Shown in pieces: positions 24,110 to 36,265 of a stretch of 64,000 nucleotides of DNA. The DNA comes from Phorcus lineatus (taxonomy: Eukaryota; Mollusca; Gastropoda; Trochida; Trochidae), in NCBI GenBank assembly GCA_921293015.1, contig OV121088.1, forward strand, positions 18,389,645 to 18,453,644, read 5' to 3'. The notes below the pieces were generated by a model that saw only the letters and a list, made by a program, of their open reading frames with translations, was not told the origin of the DNA and searched no databases. Positions within the stretch are counted from its first letter, which is position 1; each line of letters opens with the position of its first letter. The position numbers and the translations under genes were made by a program.

Positions 24110-24440
24110 TTGATTATGTTGGCCACTACCTCGTTGTATAGACATCAGGATATTTCAAACTTGGTTTGAGAATGTTATCTTTTGATTGTTGTCTATTGCA
24201 TTATTGTACAGGTATCGGGGTGTTTACTTCACACATATTAGCCATTGCCTCGTTGTAAGCCGGGATTTCGGCGTGTTTACTTCATATATGTTGGCCACTG
24301 ACTCATTATGCGATATCAGGGTATTTTCTTAACATATGTTGGCCACTGACTCATTTACGATATCAGGGTATTTTTTTTACATATGATACCGATTGCTCTA
24401 TTATAAAGATATCGAAGTATTGTCATTCAGGAGTCCTCCA
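24110..24440 (+). repeat. Short tandem array, ~50-bp unit (TTGGCCACTGACTCATT)
   Basis: The motif TTGGCCACT(A/G)(A/C)CTC(A/G)TT, followed by GATATCAGGGTATTT or similar and then CATATG, occurs at about 24119, 24238 (variant), 24290 and 24340. The last two units are nearly identical and about 50 bp apart. The outer units are more diverged. Confidence 0.75.
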
Positions 24441-27400
24441 TTAATTGAAAACGTTATTAATAGTCTATAGTGCACATTAATCAATAAAACAATGACTATG
24501 GTAACAGTTCATTTACCGCAATTAAGATTGTTTTCAGATTTTTTATGCTTAAAGAGAAATAAATAAAATGGATATATATTCATATATAATATCTTGGGAA
24601 TACAATTTCTTAGATAGAAGGGCAATAAATTTCCATGTAGTACTTCAATTACCATAAATTATGGTAAAATTTATTTTAATATATTCCCAACTTTGCATGT
24701 ATCCATGAATGATTAGTCAATGTATGCAAATTGCAAAAATATGCACTAAAAAAACGTTAATGACTAGACGTTTGGGTTAGTCATCATTAAAACATATTCG
24801 AATTAATGCTTTCCTATGGCAAGTTCGCGATAAACGTTTAGAAACGTCAATGATCTCTTATGCAAGATTCGTAATTTCAAGAACAGACCGTCAAAAAAAT
24901 AAATACGGTGGAAATTTCATGGAAGGAAAAAGATTGTTTCCAAATATCAATTATTAGATTCAACTTTTTATTATCTAAAAGTTAAAAAAATTGGTTTTAC
25001 CTCGTTACCTGACGGCTGTTTGAGTGATTATACTTTATCAACGAGGAAATGCAGTTGGACCAAAACACGTCATATTGAATGGTCTAGGGTACAACAGGTC
25101 TAGACAATAACGTTTGTGTGACAGGGACTGAAAGATTATCTTTCCCAAGTTATTTACATTGTTATTTCTACCATTTCAATTAATATAACGAGGGAAAGAT
25201 AATATGCCATTCTCCGTCACAGGTTGGCCATTGTTTATATTACCCTCCCTATGTTTTCAAAATGTTAAAACACGAATATGATTTAAATAAAAGTTCATCT
25301 CGAAATTCATAAGCGCGTGCTGTGGACTTACTTCCCATTTTCCAAGCACGTTTACAAATTAAAGTTAACTGTTGCTACATCAGCAAAACATCAGCAACGC
25401 CCTATTGTTACAATACAAGTCGCCTCAAACTGAATTTCTTGTGACATAGCCGTTGAAACTTTGACTTCATACACACTCGTGTCTGTAAGGTCATTTCAAT
25501 AGAACGAACGAGTTTCGTAAAAGTCATATGACACACTTCCGAGGATAATAATTTCTTTATTACCGATTCTACTCCATTTCAAAGGCATGGAAATATTCAG
25601 AAAACGGCATCCTTCCCTTCCGACGGCCCGCTACAGTGACGTCACGAACAATGATTTTATGACGTCACAGACGACGAAATACGGTAACTCGCGCTAAGAC
25701 AATCGTTGCTAGGCAAAAGTTATATGTGCACATGTGCTCATATTGAAAATATGTCACCACTTATGATCAGCCATATGGGTAATAAACCTAAGTTTATCTG
25801 CCCAATGAGGAGTCGATCGCGAATTGCAATTGTTCCCTTGTATAATGTTTCTCTGGTGCATGTGTTCAGATCATTACTATACCTATGCCTGTCGTCGTCA
25901 ATGATGTCAGTAAGGGAGGTTTTGCCATGCATGGTCTAATACAAGCGGATGTGATCCGTCATGTAGCAGCGGGAGGATATTTTTTGTTTTGTTTTAGTTT
26001 AATATCTTTCAAACTCATCTGTATAAATAAGACATTTTGGCATGATCAAATAGACAGACGGGGTCCTATTTTCGAATTTCCATTTTCCTTAAATTTCGAT
26101 CAAAATGTACATGTTCTATTTCGACACTGAGAAAAAATCAGCGAAATCATTTTGACTTACTACAAACGAACAAACGACTTGTGTTCAAATGTGTTGATCA
26201 CTTATAAAAGAATTTATGGAGAAAAATAAAAATGACTGTTTTTGAAATTTTGACCCCTGGTCACTTCAGTAACCTGCCGAAAACTATATAAGTTAACTAT
26301 TGACGATGGCATACAATTGCGTTATGGTGCAATGGATTTTCACTTCTGTATCGAAAATTCTAAATTATTCGTTTCTTTTTCGCAATACTGCGATGCCCCA
26401 AAGGCATGCCAACATACATGATATTTGCACTAGAATATTCATGTATGTGAACAAACGTTTTGTTATGCAGCTGTAGATGTCTATTTACACAAAAGTAACG
26501 TACGTATACATTACTCAAAAGCAGTACCAATGAGACTCTTCGCCTCGCATCTTTGCACCAGTTGCAAGGAGACGTGTTTTCATTTGTCATCAATTTTGGA
26601 ATTGTAGGTGATGCACGAGGTTAGAAAATTTCCAGGTAATCTTTCAATAAACAAACTTTAATTTCAGTCGATATAAAATCAATTTAAACTGCTATTTATC
26701 TCGGTGCGTTTAAAAGGTTTATTGCCCCCTTTCATCCGAAGACATTCGTCAGAGGATGAAGCATTACGGATATAAATTAGTGGAGTCGTCTCGTCCACAT
26801 TCACTCAAAATACTTATATCAGCCCTCAGCCTGGAACTACTTGACGCTCGAATAAAAAACAATCTTTCAAGGTTTCTTTTTCTCATTTCGTAAAACTTAT
26901 GGAAAGTTTTTACAAGAGGATAAAAGCCATAGGTTAATACATTGGACTTGGTTAATGAATCGATGATGGAGGGACGAATACATTGAAGTCACTTTCTCCA
27001 GCGTAGGCTAATACAACAAAGGGATTTGATCTAGTTGTACGCGTAAATATTTGTATTTTCATTGTCGTGTGTTGTGCACCACGGACTCATTGAGACTAGA
27101 AACATAGCAGTAATCCAATTGGAGAAAACCTTGATGCCATCTAGTATGAACTCTTCTGAGGCTAAATGTGCGATTAATACCAGAATCAAGGCAAGTCTTG
27201 AGGGCTTGCTAAACCAGTTGGCTACACAGCTCATTCCATTCAGGAATGGTCTATTGATATAAAATATGTCTATGAGGTATGAGCTTGAGTACATCAGATG
27301 ACGTCAAATTACAAAGTAAATTCAAGTAATCTCATTGGCTGTATTTCAATCTTTATCGTATTTTGCTGACAAGAAATTTGTAGCCTGACGTGCTGAACTG

Positions 27401-27893
27401 TAAAAGTGATGCAGATATACACAGTTTGAAGGCTGTGGTGTAAATGTCATATATGCCAAAAAGCAATTCATGATCAAAATGTATGTATTTAATTATACTA
27501 CGCAATTACATATATGTCGAAAATATCTTACGAACTTAACTTGGAATTCTTCTAAATCAAGACGTGGACGAGTTCTATCCCAGCTTCGCTTGCTATGAAA
27601 ATCTCCCGATCGCACAAAGTCCCATCAAAGAATGAAGGCCGCTGACGAATTTGTGAGGCCGACAGGGGGTCTGAAAAGGCCACAATGGGCCTATTTTCTA
27701 TGGTCACGTGATAATAAACAACTCCTCTGTAACCTTTTTCCAGATGAAGTTCACTTACCACTTACACGGCAACACTACTAATCTGCAGAATCACATTCGG
27801 CTTCAACACAAGGCAATAGACATTGAGGTCAAACAAGTACCAGAAGAAATCTGTGACTCTACGTAGGATAAAGGTATCCACATGGCAAGCCGT
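24441..27893. other. No supported feature
   Basis: Mostly unique AT-rich sequence. A few 60-90 codon frames (25706, 25885, 26360, 27031, 27552) lack recognisable motifs and several are mutual shadows. The stretch 25600-25700 is richer in CG and contains two TGACGTCA-like motifs (near 25637 and 25660), but I cannot call a promoter. Confidence 0.4.
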
Positions 27894-28236
27894 CTCAACT
27901 ATTTGGGGGGCGGGATAGCGCAGTGGTTAGCGCGTTCGGCTTCGGATCAGGAGGTCCGTGGTTCGAATCCCGCCAGGGGCTCGGCAACTTTGTCTGCAGT
28001 AGAGAACTGCTCTACACGCAGTCAGGTTTGGGTGCAATGCTACATTAAAAATTCAGCGCAGTACCACCCATGGTTCGCTAGTTCCAGCCTATGCTCGCAG
28101 GTTTCACTGCAACGCATACCCACAATGGTGTTGCGGGCTTTCTCCCTGCACTAATACTAGCAGCAGCGATATAAGTGAAATAATCTTGAAAGCGGCGTTA
28201 AACACCAACTCACCTCACCTCACCTCAACTATTTGG
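27894..28236 (+). mobile_element. Full-length tRNA-derived SINE with 13-bp target duplication
   Basis: The SINE body is about 27907-28223. The tRNA-like head has an A box, TAGCGCAGTGG (27916-27926), and a B box, GGTTCGAATCC (27960-27970), which form an internal RNA polymerase III promoter. A ~200-bp body follows, ending CTTGAAAGCGGCGTTAAAC, with a tail of short CACCT repeats. It is flanked by a perfect 13-bp direct repeat, CTCAACTATTTGG (27894-27906 and 28224-28236). The intact boxes and undamaged duplication point to a recent insertion. Such elements are copied by a partner LINE. Older copies of the same family are at 42859-43140 and 59120-59315, both inverted. Confidence 0.93.
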
Positions 28237-28955
28237 AGATGTGTTTGTGTTGGGAGTTGAACCAGGCAAAATGACAACAAAACTTCACTTGCACAGGCCA
28301 GTCTTATACCAGAGAACCAGCTGTGAAGCTAGATGAAGGTGGTGGCAGTATCATGACTTGCACCTACTTACCTATGATTTAATAGTTTCCTTAACCTTTT
28401 TTGTGCATACCAGCTACCTCAGTCCCATGTGAGAGTTTTTATATTTGAGGTGATTTATGCACAGAGGGCTGTTATAACTTGAATAATGTTGATAAAACGA
28501 TTTTCCTTAACAAATGAGATTTTAAGTGAATTCCTTTTACTTTCAATCGGGTTTATTGTTATTGCTGCTTTTCTGATGATTACCACATTGAACACCCGTG
28601 TTTCTCTGTTTGGGATATCTGGGACATGTACTATATGTATATAATGGAAATAAGTTACATATTCTACTTAAAGAGAGACTCCTCACTGCCATATATGTAA
28701 AATTGAATTTTGAAAATTTCACATATTTATCCTCTTTACATTTTTTATTACATATATGACAAGTTCTACGTTCTGAATGAAATCGAAACACAGCCTTATA
28801 TCTTTTCAAGCGCCGGCATCACACATCCAGTTAAAAAAACATTATCAACTACTAACTGTTCTTTTTTCTCTTTCATCTAAGCTTCCTCAATTATGTTTGT
28901 ATAATTGACAGGCGCTCTTGTCTAGTTTTCTATCAAAATCGTATTTATGATCAGT
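28237..28955. other. No supported feature
   Basis: No motif. The minus-strand frame at 28543-28809 contains CHICNKKC, but no further support. Confidence 0.35.
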
Positions 28956-29440
28956 ATTCTCAAAAACTGTTGTCTTTTGCTTTAAAACTATTACAATTAA
29001 ACGATTATTTTCATATCTACTTTGCTGCGTTCAATTGAAAATAAAAGGATACTGATTCCAAGAAGTTTTACGTGATTGATCTCACATCTTGTCAGTCAAC
29101 GCGAGAACAAGTTAAAAAGGCAAACCACTCGGACTGTTTTCTCTCGACGAGATTTAATCAATTAGTTTTTATTTTGTAGATTATCTTTTATGATATCATT
29201 AATGTTTGATGCTTATTATTGATTACCAATTAGGAAATGTAAATAATGTTGTTACAAGTCACAACCTTAAATACGTGTTCAAACGTTTCTTCTACACAGG
29301 AAGCATAAAGACATTTACTGCTAATCCATGCCTGCAATTATTGTATCAAAATTGAGAAGGGTAACTACTTTTGTTAAAACTTGGAAGAGGTTGTATTTGG
29401 CATGTAAATGTCAACATCAGAGTTTAAAGAGATTTTGGAA
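28956..29440 (+). repeat. Old duplication, copy 1 (partner at 37.42-37.80 kb)
   Basis: Shared text in the same order and orientation: ATCTCACATCT...TGTCAG, then ACAAGTTAAA.AAGGCAAACCA, then TTATTGATTAC..ATTAGGAAA and TTGAGAAGG/GTCGAGAAGG. The spacing is conserved over roughly 350-400 bp. No coding frame is conserved. This is either a local duplication or two copies of an unknown dispersed repeat. Confidence 0.55.
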
Positions 29441-29804
29441 GATTGATATCCAAAAATCTTCTTTTCGTGTCTAGTGATTTGAACATCCACGTAGAATACC
29501 ATCGAAGCATATATGCTGCATTCCTATGCTTTTGGAGATGGTACCCAGATATCAATATCAATATGTTATTAGGATAACATTTTGCGACGGCATTTTATCG
29601 TGGTTAATGACTATTTAAATATTTGCCAAAATATGAGACGTACACTGAGGCCCAAAGCTTCAATTTATCGTAACATCTTTCTAACGGTAATTTTACTACG
29701 TGCCGTGCCGTCACACCTTAACTTCAAATGATCAAAACGGCCGTTTAGGTATTTTTTAATGACGCCATTATGACGAAAAACTTTCGGTGACCCCTTAGTA
29801 TTTT

Positions 29805-29990
29805 ATCCCCGCTACGACGTGGTCGTTTTATATAGCACCCCGCCTGTCCGTCCATGCCTCTGAGATCGTTTCCGGAGCAATACTTGAAAACTTAATGACT
29901 AGGAAACTTCAAATTTGGCATGTGTATACCGAAGGAGTGCGGAAGTGCCTTTCAGGGTAAAAACTCTCTACTCTCTATAGTGACACTCAG
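29805..29990 (+). repeat. Fragment of a CCGTCC-bearing dispersed repeat
   Basis: CGACGTGGTCGTTTTATATAG, CCTGTCCGTCCATG and TTTCCGGAGCAATACTTGAA are followed by GAAACTTCAAATTTGGCATGTG. The order resembles the 60.55-60.7 kb element (CCGTCC run, TTTCCGGAGCACAACTCCAA, GAAACTTGGTATGTG), so this is probably a relative of that pearl-like family. Confidence 0.45.
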
Positions 29991-32900
29991 CAGTATACCT
30001 TGTGAGTAGGTGTTACGCACATTCATTTGTATTGTTACATTTGATACATTTGTATCATCATCATAATTATCCCCATCATCGAAATCGAACAAGCACTGTT
30101 TTCTGTTAACTCAATATTTTCCATTTGAGAGGTTTCCATAGTAAAATTCTCTCATAAATTTATGCATGTTGTATTTATTTCGCAATAAGACTATTATTGT
30201 AATGTTATTGCCTACAATTACACTTCAAAATCGCAAAACCTTAAACAGTATTACTGTTCCTGCGCTCACCCTTTAACCAATGAAAGTGTAAACTCCTGGG
30301 TCATACCAAGCAGTAAACCCTTGCTTCATGTCCAAATTTGTCATTATTGTCATTATACATTTCAGTATGTTTAAGGTACCATTTCAGTTGAAGGCGATCA
30401 CAAAAATGGCATTACAACTGGAAACACAGTAGACATAAATTATATCCCTTTCGCATACAGGCTATAAATTATGATTACCATACTGACATCATGTTTACAC
30501 AGAAATACTGTTAATCATAATATAAGTATCATGCTTGTAAATTGACCAGAAAGAATATATCGAACTTAAGATAATTATATATTGATAAATTTAAATGTTT
30601 TCTAATACATGCTTATCGTTGTTTTAGATTAAACTACAACTTTATAGTACAATAAACACTGTATTATACAATTTGATTGGGAAAATATTATAATCATAAA
30701 TGACACGCTAAGGTAACAATAAATAACCACTGTATTGCATTTGATGATATTTGTTGTTTAGCTTCATAGATAACAAGTAACGACGACAATTAAAAATCCA
30801 CATCCTGTACAGTGTTTCCCCCATGACTACAGCTATCGGTATCAAGATATCATATTTACGAAGTAGCATGTAGGAGTTTAACATGTCTTCTGCGTGTAGA
30901 AGGACGCAGTGTTATCTTCTTGTTAGTATCACCCAGAGAGGGATATTTTAAAAATAAGCGGCCAGGCAATGCAGAAATGATAGAAAATAGATGTTACGTA
31001 TATGCTAAACATTACAAGTCTGATTATCAATACTGTTTATTGCTTCAGGTTATACAGATTGCTGTCCATACTTACGCTTGTCGCACAACGGAACCCGTCC
31101 TCGTGTGTAATCAAGTAAACACTTGACTTTGTTAAAGTAGCAACTCGTCTAAATTGTATTTACAGTTTTGTCTATTCAATTCAATTTCCAAAAATATCCT
31201 AAGGGGCGTGACTGAAAGAAGGAAACAGAGAGGTTTTTACCAAGCTGCAAGACGGTTTTCCTGGGGTCATCAGACAAAAGATTTTCAGGAAGGTGTATTT
31301 ACCTTAACATGAGACTTGGAACGTGTTTTGGACTGCTGGATGGCAATATCATAAAGTGTATCTGTTGCAAGTTGGCAAACAGGAGACTTGTTTGCTTGTT
31401 GATAAGCTTAAATTGGGCCACTGTTTTACTTGCTAAGTGTCTTTTTACAGACGAGCCTGTTGCAGTAGCATGTATGATAATCAGAAAAATGTAGGGATCT
31501 TAATTTAGAATGATAAAAACTACGCAAATCCTTACTTAAAACATATCGCGGACATGTGCATAAACCAAATGAACAGTTACTGGTTTAGAAACGGCAAAAA
31601 TAGGTTGATATAATGATTTCTCTTTTACCAAAATAAATCCTTACGGAAAAGGTTACCTAATCAAAAACGTGCGTACGTCGATGAATTACTGTGACACTTA
31701 ACCAGTCCGTTTAGTCGTAAGATACTTTTTTAAAAACACTAAAAATTTAGATAACAATTAACTACTATTCGATTCAGAAAACAAGTCCTCGGGTTTGATA
31801 GCACGGAGACTGCCTCTTCTGGCGAGGTGAGTATCATGTTTCTTAATGCAACAGAAGCGGAGGTGTATTGTCGAATCATCCGACAAACATGTACCATTTA
31901 CACCAAAATATCACACCGTTATTTGATGTCACACACAACTGTTGTGACACATAAGACCCCTAAAACGGGGAAAATGTTACTTGTCACTGGGAATGGGGAA
32001 ATTATTTCCATGGATAGTTTTAAAATCTCAACATTTTTATTACAGTATATTGAACCGTAAATTTTGATATGGTTTCCTATGCCGGTTAATTTGATATGAC
32101 GAGATGGAATACAATATACAGATGTTAAACAGTAACTAAAGTAGGGGATAATTGTTTTAATCAATTGCAGGAATTAAGCAAATATATTTCATAATAAAAT
32201 AGATTTTAGGCTTGTTGAGTTCTGTCTTTATTCGGTTTTAATAAATGAAATCATCTCGTTTTAGTCAATGGCCCCCTTATAAAAGTTATATAATGACTCT
32301 GTTAAGGGTCAGCTTGCATCTTTCTGTCTCCTCTCCGTCCTTTACTCTCGTTTGTTTTCATGGTTCACTTTCTCCTGGCACGAATTTGTCGTTGCATTGC
32401 TCTAGGGATACCAACACTCCTTTAGGATATCCATTATTCCACAAATTCATAAAAAGCATTGTCTATCAAGCATTTCTTAAACGAAAACCTGATATCGATT
32501 GCCATCGATAGCCACTTGTATTCTCCTTTACTGCAGTATAAAATGAATAGCTCCATGTCTGTGCATAAATAAAAGTTATCAGCGGGAACGTGACATCGTC
32601 TGTATCAGCGCTTATATCCCTTTTGTAGATCATATGCCCGACTTTCCTTGTGTAAAGCCATTGAAGGAGAACGCTGTCTCTATCTTCATCGATTTAACTA
32701 TAAATGGCTAAATATGTATAAATTAAAGAGACTGTTATGCACACACAAATGTCAGAAATCAAAACCTGTTTTAATATTTAGTAAAATAAATGATAAACTA
32801 AAATTGCTGTGTTGTTGACATCACCATTCTTGTCTGTTTATGTTATAAATGTATATTAGTATTGTCTTGTACCATCATGAGTGGTTTTCGAGAGTGGTCA

Positions 32901-33568
32901 AACATTGATTGGTTGATTGATTGATTGTACAAATATTATGTCATGTATAAATGCTGGTTTTCGGAAGGAGCCACCATGCCGGAAGAGCTATTTTGCGAGT
33001 GACGTCAGATAGAAAAATCATCATGTAGTGTTGAAATTAAAATATCACACACTTTGAATAATTGCTTTCACAACAGTTTGTTATTTAGGGTTAAAGATCA
33101 GAATTACCTTACAATGGAAGTTGAAGATCAATGTTTGTTGCTGTAATTTGAATCGTCAGAAATTTCCAAGTGAAGTGGTAACACTTTAACTGTTTAGCAA
33201 GAGCACTGTATGTGAGCCCTGAAAACCTCAAAATTATGAATCATTCAAATCAGTCATTATGAATGGTAATGACTTATCTAAAGCGAGAAGAAGTGCTTGG
33301 TAAACAAATTGAACTCAAAGAATTCACATATTTCAAGATTGCGGGACTCACTTATTTTTGTACAAAGGACTGAAAGTTCAATGTAACGGAAGAGCGTCGA
33401 TTGCTGTTTTCTTGTTTTTAGCATATGTTATCACAGTGGAGCAGAGTGGTGTAGTGGTTAGCTTGATGGTTTGAATCCAGATGGTGATACATAATGTACA
33501 AATACGAACTCGAATAGGGTATCTAAATGGTCGCTTTGTAGCTACCTTGAAAGCAAAATTTCCCTTAA

Positions 33569-33569
<1 letters not shown>
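29991..33569. other. No supported feature; small (GATT)n patch
   Basis: AT-rich sequence with only short unrecognised frames (30920, 31309, 31827, 32245). A GATTGATTGGTTGATTGATT simple repeat lies at about 32906-32930. Nothing else stands out. Confidence 0.4.
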
Positions 33570-33601
<32 letters not shown>

Positions 33602-33655
33602 TAATTTCTATAGCGCCTCAGTTCCAGGAATCCTGCTCACCGGCGCTTCACATGG
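33570..33655 (+). repeat. (TAA)n microsatellite abutting a TAGCGCC...GGCGCTT dispersed repeat end
   Basis: About ten TAA units (33570-33603) run into TTCTATAGCGCCTCAGTTCC, ending CACCGGCGCTTCACATGG. The GCGCC and GGCGC boxes can pair as a small stem. This looks like the 3' end of a retroelement next to its simple-repeat tail, but I cannot name it. Confidence 0.5.
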
Positions 33656-34807
33656 TAGTTCTATAGTTCATTTTTGAACAAATGGGTCTTCAACAGGGTC
33701 TTAAAAGAAGACAATGAGTCTGCGCATTTGATGTTCTGTGTATAATGTATGTAACACCGCCAATGAGCTGTCCTGGAATGGATATTAGACGTTATAATTA
33801 TTATCATAACTAGCAGGTTCCTTCTGGATTAACTATATGGTAACCGATTTTGTCATATCACCCATATTCGCACATAAGTATGAAAGATTTTTTTCACACC
33901 CGTCAGTTCTTGTGGCCAGGTTCTTGAAGCCGCTTTTCACTGTTTTCTGTCCGTATCCTCTTTCAGTCTCATGAGAAAAAAGACATTTTGTATTGCACAG
34001 GCTTTGATCAGAAATCGGTTTTGTGCCTTGTGAGTTTTATTTGCCTTACGAGAATAAAGAATTTTAATTGTAACTGAATTGCTGCATGTGGTTTTTATAT
34101 TCATTTCAATTCTTTGTGAACCTTTAGGTTACAGCTAATCAGCGGTTATATGATAGAGTGGTACATGAACTGGGCAATTAAAGAAAATGTATGTAATAAA
34201 AATGGCATCTACTGTGCTGAGGTTTGGTTGAAAGCCAAACCGAGCATCTGAAAGAGAAGAATTTAATCGCTCCTGACATTATAACAATCAATTAGTTTGT
34301 GCATTGCCTGTGTCCTTAGAATACCCATTACAACGAGTAGGGTTGGTTTAACTCACCATACCTTTACCTACTTTATCGTAATTGGTTAGTTTAATCACCA
34401 GTGGGCAGTAGCTAAAAAGCCGCATGCGCGGGCGTTAAGGAAAAAAAGCCCCAATTTTTAAGGCAATAGCGCTAATGCTTGCCAACATCTGGTAATAATA
34501 CATGATTTCCTTCGCCATGGCATCAACGCTAATACAGAGTTTTCACTATTCCCGCTAACACACAAACAAACACATTACAGCAACAACATCACTCATACCA
34601 TTCGTCATGCATTGTCAAACCACGTCCTAATATGAAATTGCGCTTGCTTGAGTTGCTATATAGAGAGTTAGTTAAAGCGAGAGGCCCCGCAAAGTTTCGA
34701 TGTAATAACAACGACGACTTAAAGAATGATCTTATCTTACTGCTACTTCACGTATATTCTACCCGTGTTCTTATGTATACAGTCACGAATATTCACAGAA
34801 ATTAGAT
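33656..34807. other. No supported feature
   Basis: No coding motif or repeat pair seen. Confidence 0.4.
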
Positions 34808-34932
34808 CTTTCTTCTTAAAAATAAAAGACTGAAGATAAATCTTTACATATCAGTTCATTACCAACCGGTTTCACACAAACGTGATCATCAGGGAATTAA
34901 ACACGTTGTTGCAATATGTAGTGTTAAGTATG
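34808..34932 (-). ncRNA. Dispersed repeat with hammerhead-ribozyme-like motif (copy 2)
   Basis: On the minus strand, CTGATGA (34886-34892) is followed by a possible short stem II (TCAC...GTGT), then GAAA (34870-34873), the ACC/GGT junction (34865-34870), T at the expected cleavage position (34864), then GGTAAT (34858-34863). Both core boxes, CUGAUGA and GAAA, match the hammerhead consensus, unlike copy 1. The upstream stem I strand (AATTCC) pairs less well with GGTAAT than in copy 1. The surrounding ~110 bp match 4165-4275 in the same orientation (for example TTCATTACC.ACCGGTT..CAC). Whether it folds and cleaves is unproven. Confidence 0.55.
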
Positions 34933-35688
34933 TTGATATAAATTTAGATAGTGATGATTTTCAATCTCCTGTGGTACTCCTCAAGTCATTAGTGATTTAT
35001 GTTAATAAAACACACAACTTTGTTCAAATTAACCCTTCACACTGAGCTCTGTGCACCAGGCAGCCTTTAACTGAAGTGAATCTAGAATATTTCAGACATC
35101 TTGAAGCTTATTGAGATACAATGGTTTGGTAAATTTAGGAACAGGGCGATCTTTGAAAATTATCTAATATTGGGAATTTAATGACGGAAAAGAATCGTTT
35201 GAATAGCGTGGAGAAAACAATCTTCGATTTTTGAGGAACATACATCGAGGATCATACCACTTCTATGATCTTGTCTTGAAGATTGATGTTTGAAAACCAT
35301 ACGCACTTCCTCAGATACTGTACTTTATTCATGCGATTTTATCCCCTATCACTCACGTTCTGTGAACAGTAATTACTTTCGAAGAGGCAATAAAATGGTT
35401 TAAGTGTTCAGAATGATTGGCTTCATCAGTGACTTGCTGTTTTGATAGCTGTTTTGCGTTTTGCACGTTCGGCTATAGTGTGAATTCAGATATTAACAGG
35501 GCTTTTTTTATTGTTCGTATTTCAATCTTCAAAACGTTCTGTGGATCACCCCATTTGGCTTAACCATTGTTTACTGGGGCTATATGGTTCATTTTAGCAT
35601 GAAAATAAGTTCTTTAGTAAGCCACGGCTTATTGTTTGCCTGGATCCTTATTTCTTTCACAGGCACAAGATTGTCGACACAGAAGGTT
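34933..35688. other. No supported feature
   Basis: No motif seen apart from the mariner 3' flank beginning near 35690. Confidence 0.4.
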
Positions 35689-35689
35689 T

Positions 35690-36265
35690 TTCAGACAGGC
35701 TGAGTGTCCAAGCTTGCACAATTATACTTTATTCAAAGCTTGCAAGGAAAGCCTTTCCCATCTTCTCACTTGTTTGTATGATTCTTCTTGACGTTTGCTA
35801 GACTGTCGATATTTCTTTGTGGTAGAAGTCTTCTGACCGGTTCCTCAGCCACGCCTTCAAATTGTGAAACAGATAGAAGTCGCTTGGGGGCAGATCTGGA
35901 CTGATGATTAAGTTGTTCAAAGCCACATTGTTGAAGTGCAGCCTGTACAATTCGGCTCTTGTCCACCATAACTCCAACAGTGAACATGCAGCGCCTCCTC
36001 TTCTTGATCGCCGCTCTAAATTGCTTCAACGAGTCAGCAGAGTAGGCTCTTGTTATTGTAGTTATAGGTGATTTATAGTCTATTGGTATCACGCCCCTCG
36101 AATCCCAGAAACTGGTCGCCATGATCTTGCCGGCAGGGACTGAGTTCTAAACTTCTTGGGTGCAGGAGAGTGCTTATGCTTCTAATGCATAGATTCTTGC
36201 TTGGTGTCAGGACCCAAGTGATGAATCGACTGGATTCGACTCTCTGGTGTCGATATTATGCATTT
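35690..36265 (-). mobile_element. mariner-type transposase fossil (C-terminal half)
   Basis: Minus-strand translation gives KHKHSPAPKKFRTQSLPAGK and IMATSFWDSRGVIPIDY (36180-36070), the conserved mariner segment around the first catalytic aspartate after KKFR. Next come VMVDKSRIVQAALQQCGFEQ (around the second aspartate, about 35960) and, in the neighbouring frame, SPDLPPSDFYLFHNLKAW (about 35905-35850). This last is the mariner signature with the third aspartate. A frameshift near 35910 separates the last two. C-terminal traces FYHKEI and SEKMGKAFLASFE follow. The N-terminal helix-turn-helix region and the terminal repeats were not found. It is a dead, truncated copy. The DD34D-type family is inferred from the motifs. 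Confidence 0.88.

Noticed and set aside
25620-25700. CpG-island-like promoter with TGACGTCA motifs
   Set aside because: Only ~80 bp of modestly CG-richer sequence with no downstream gene.
27907-27980. A functional tRNA gene
   Set aside because: A and B boxes are present, but the sequence continues into a SINE body and is flanked by target duplications.
33430-33495. tRNA-like head (GGTGTAGTGGTTAGC, GGTTTGAATCC)
   Set aside because: Box-like words occur but are too close together, and no SINE body follows; at best a deleted fragment.
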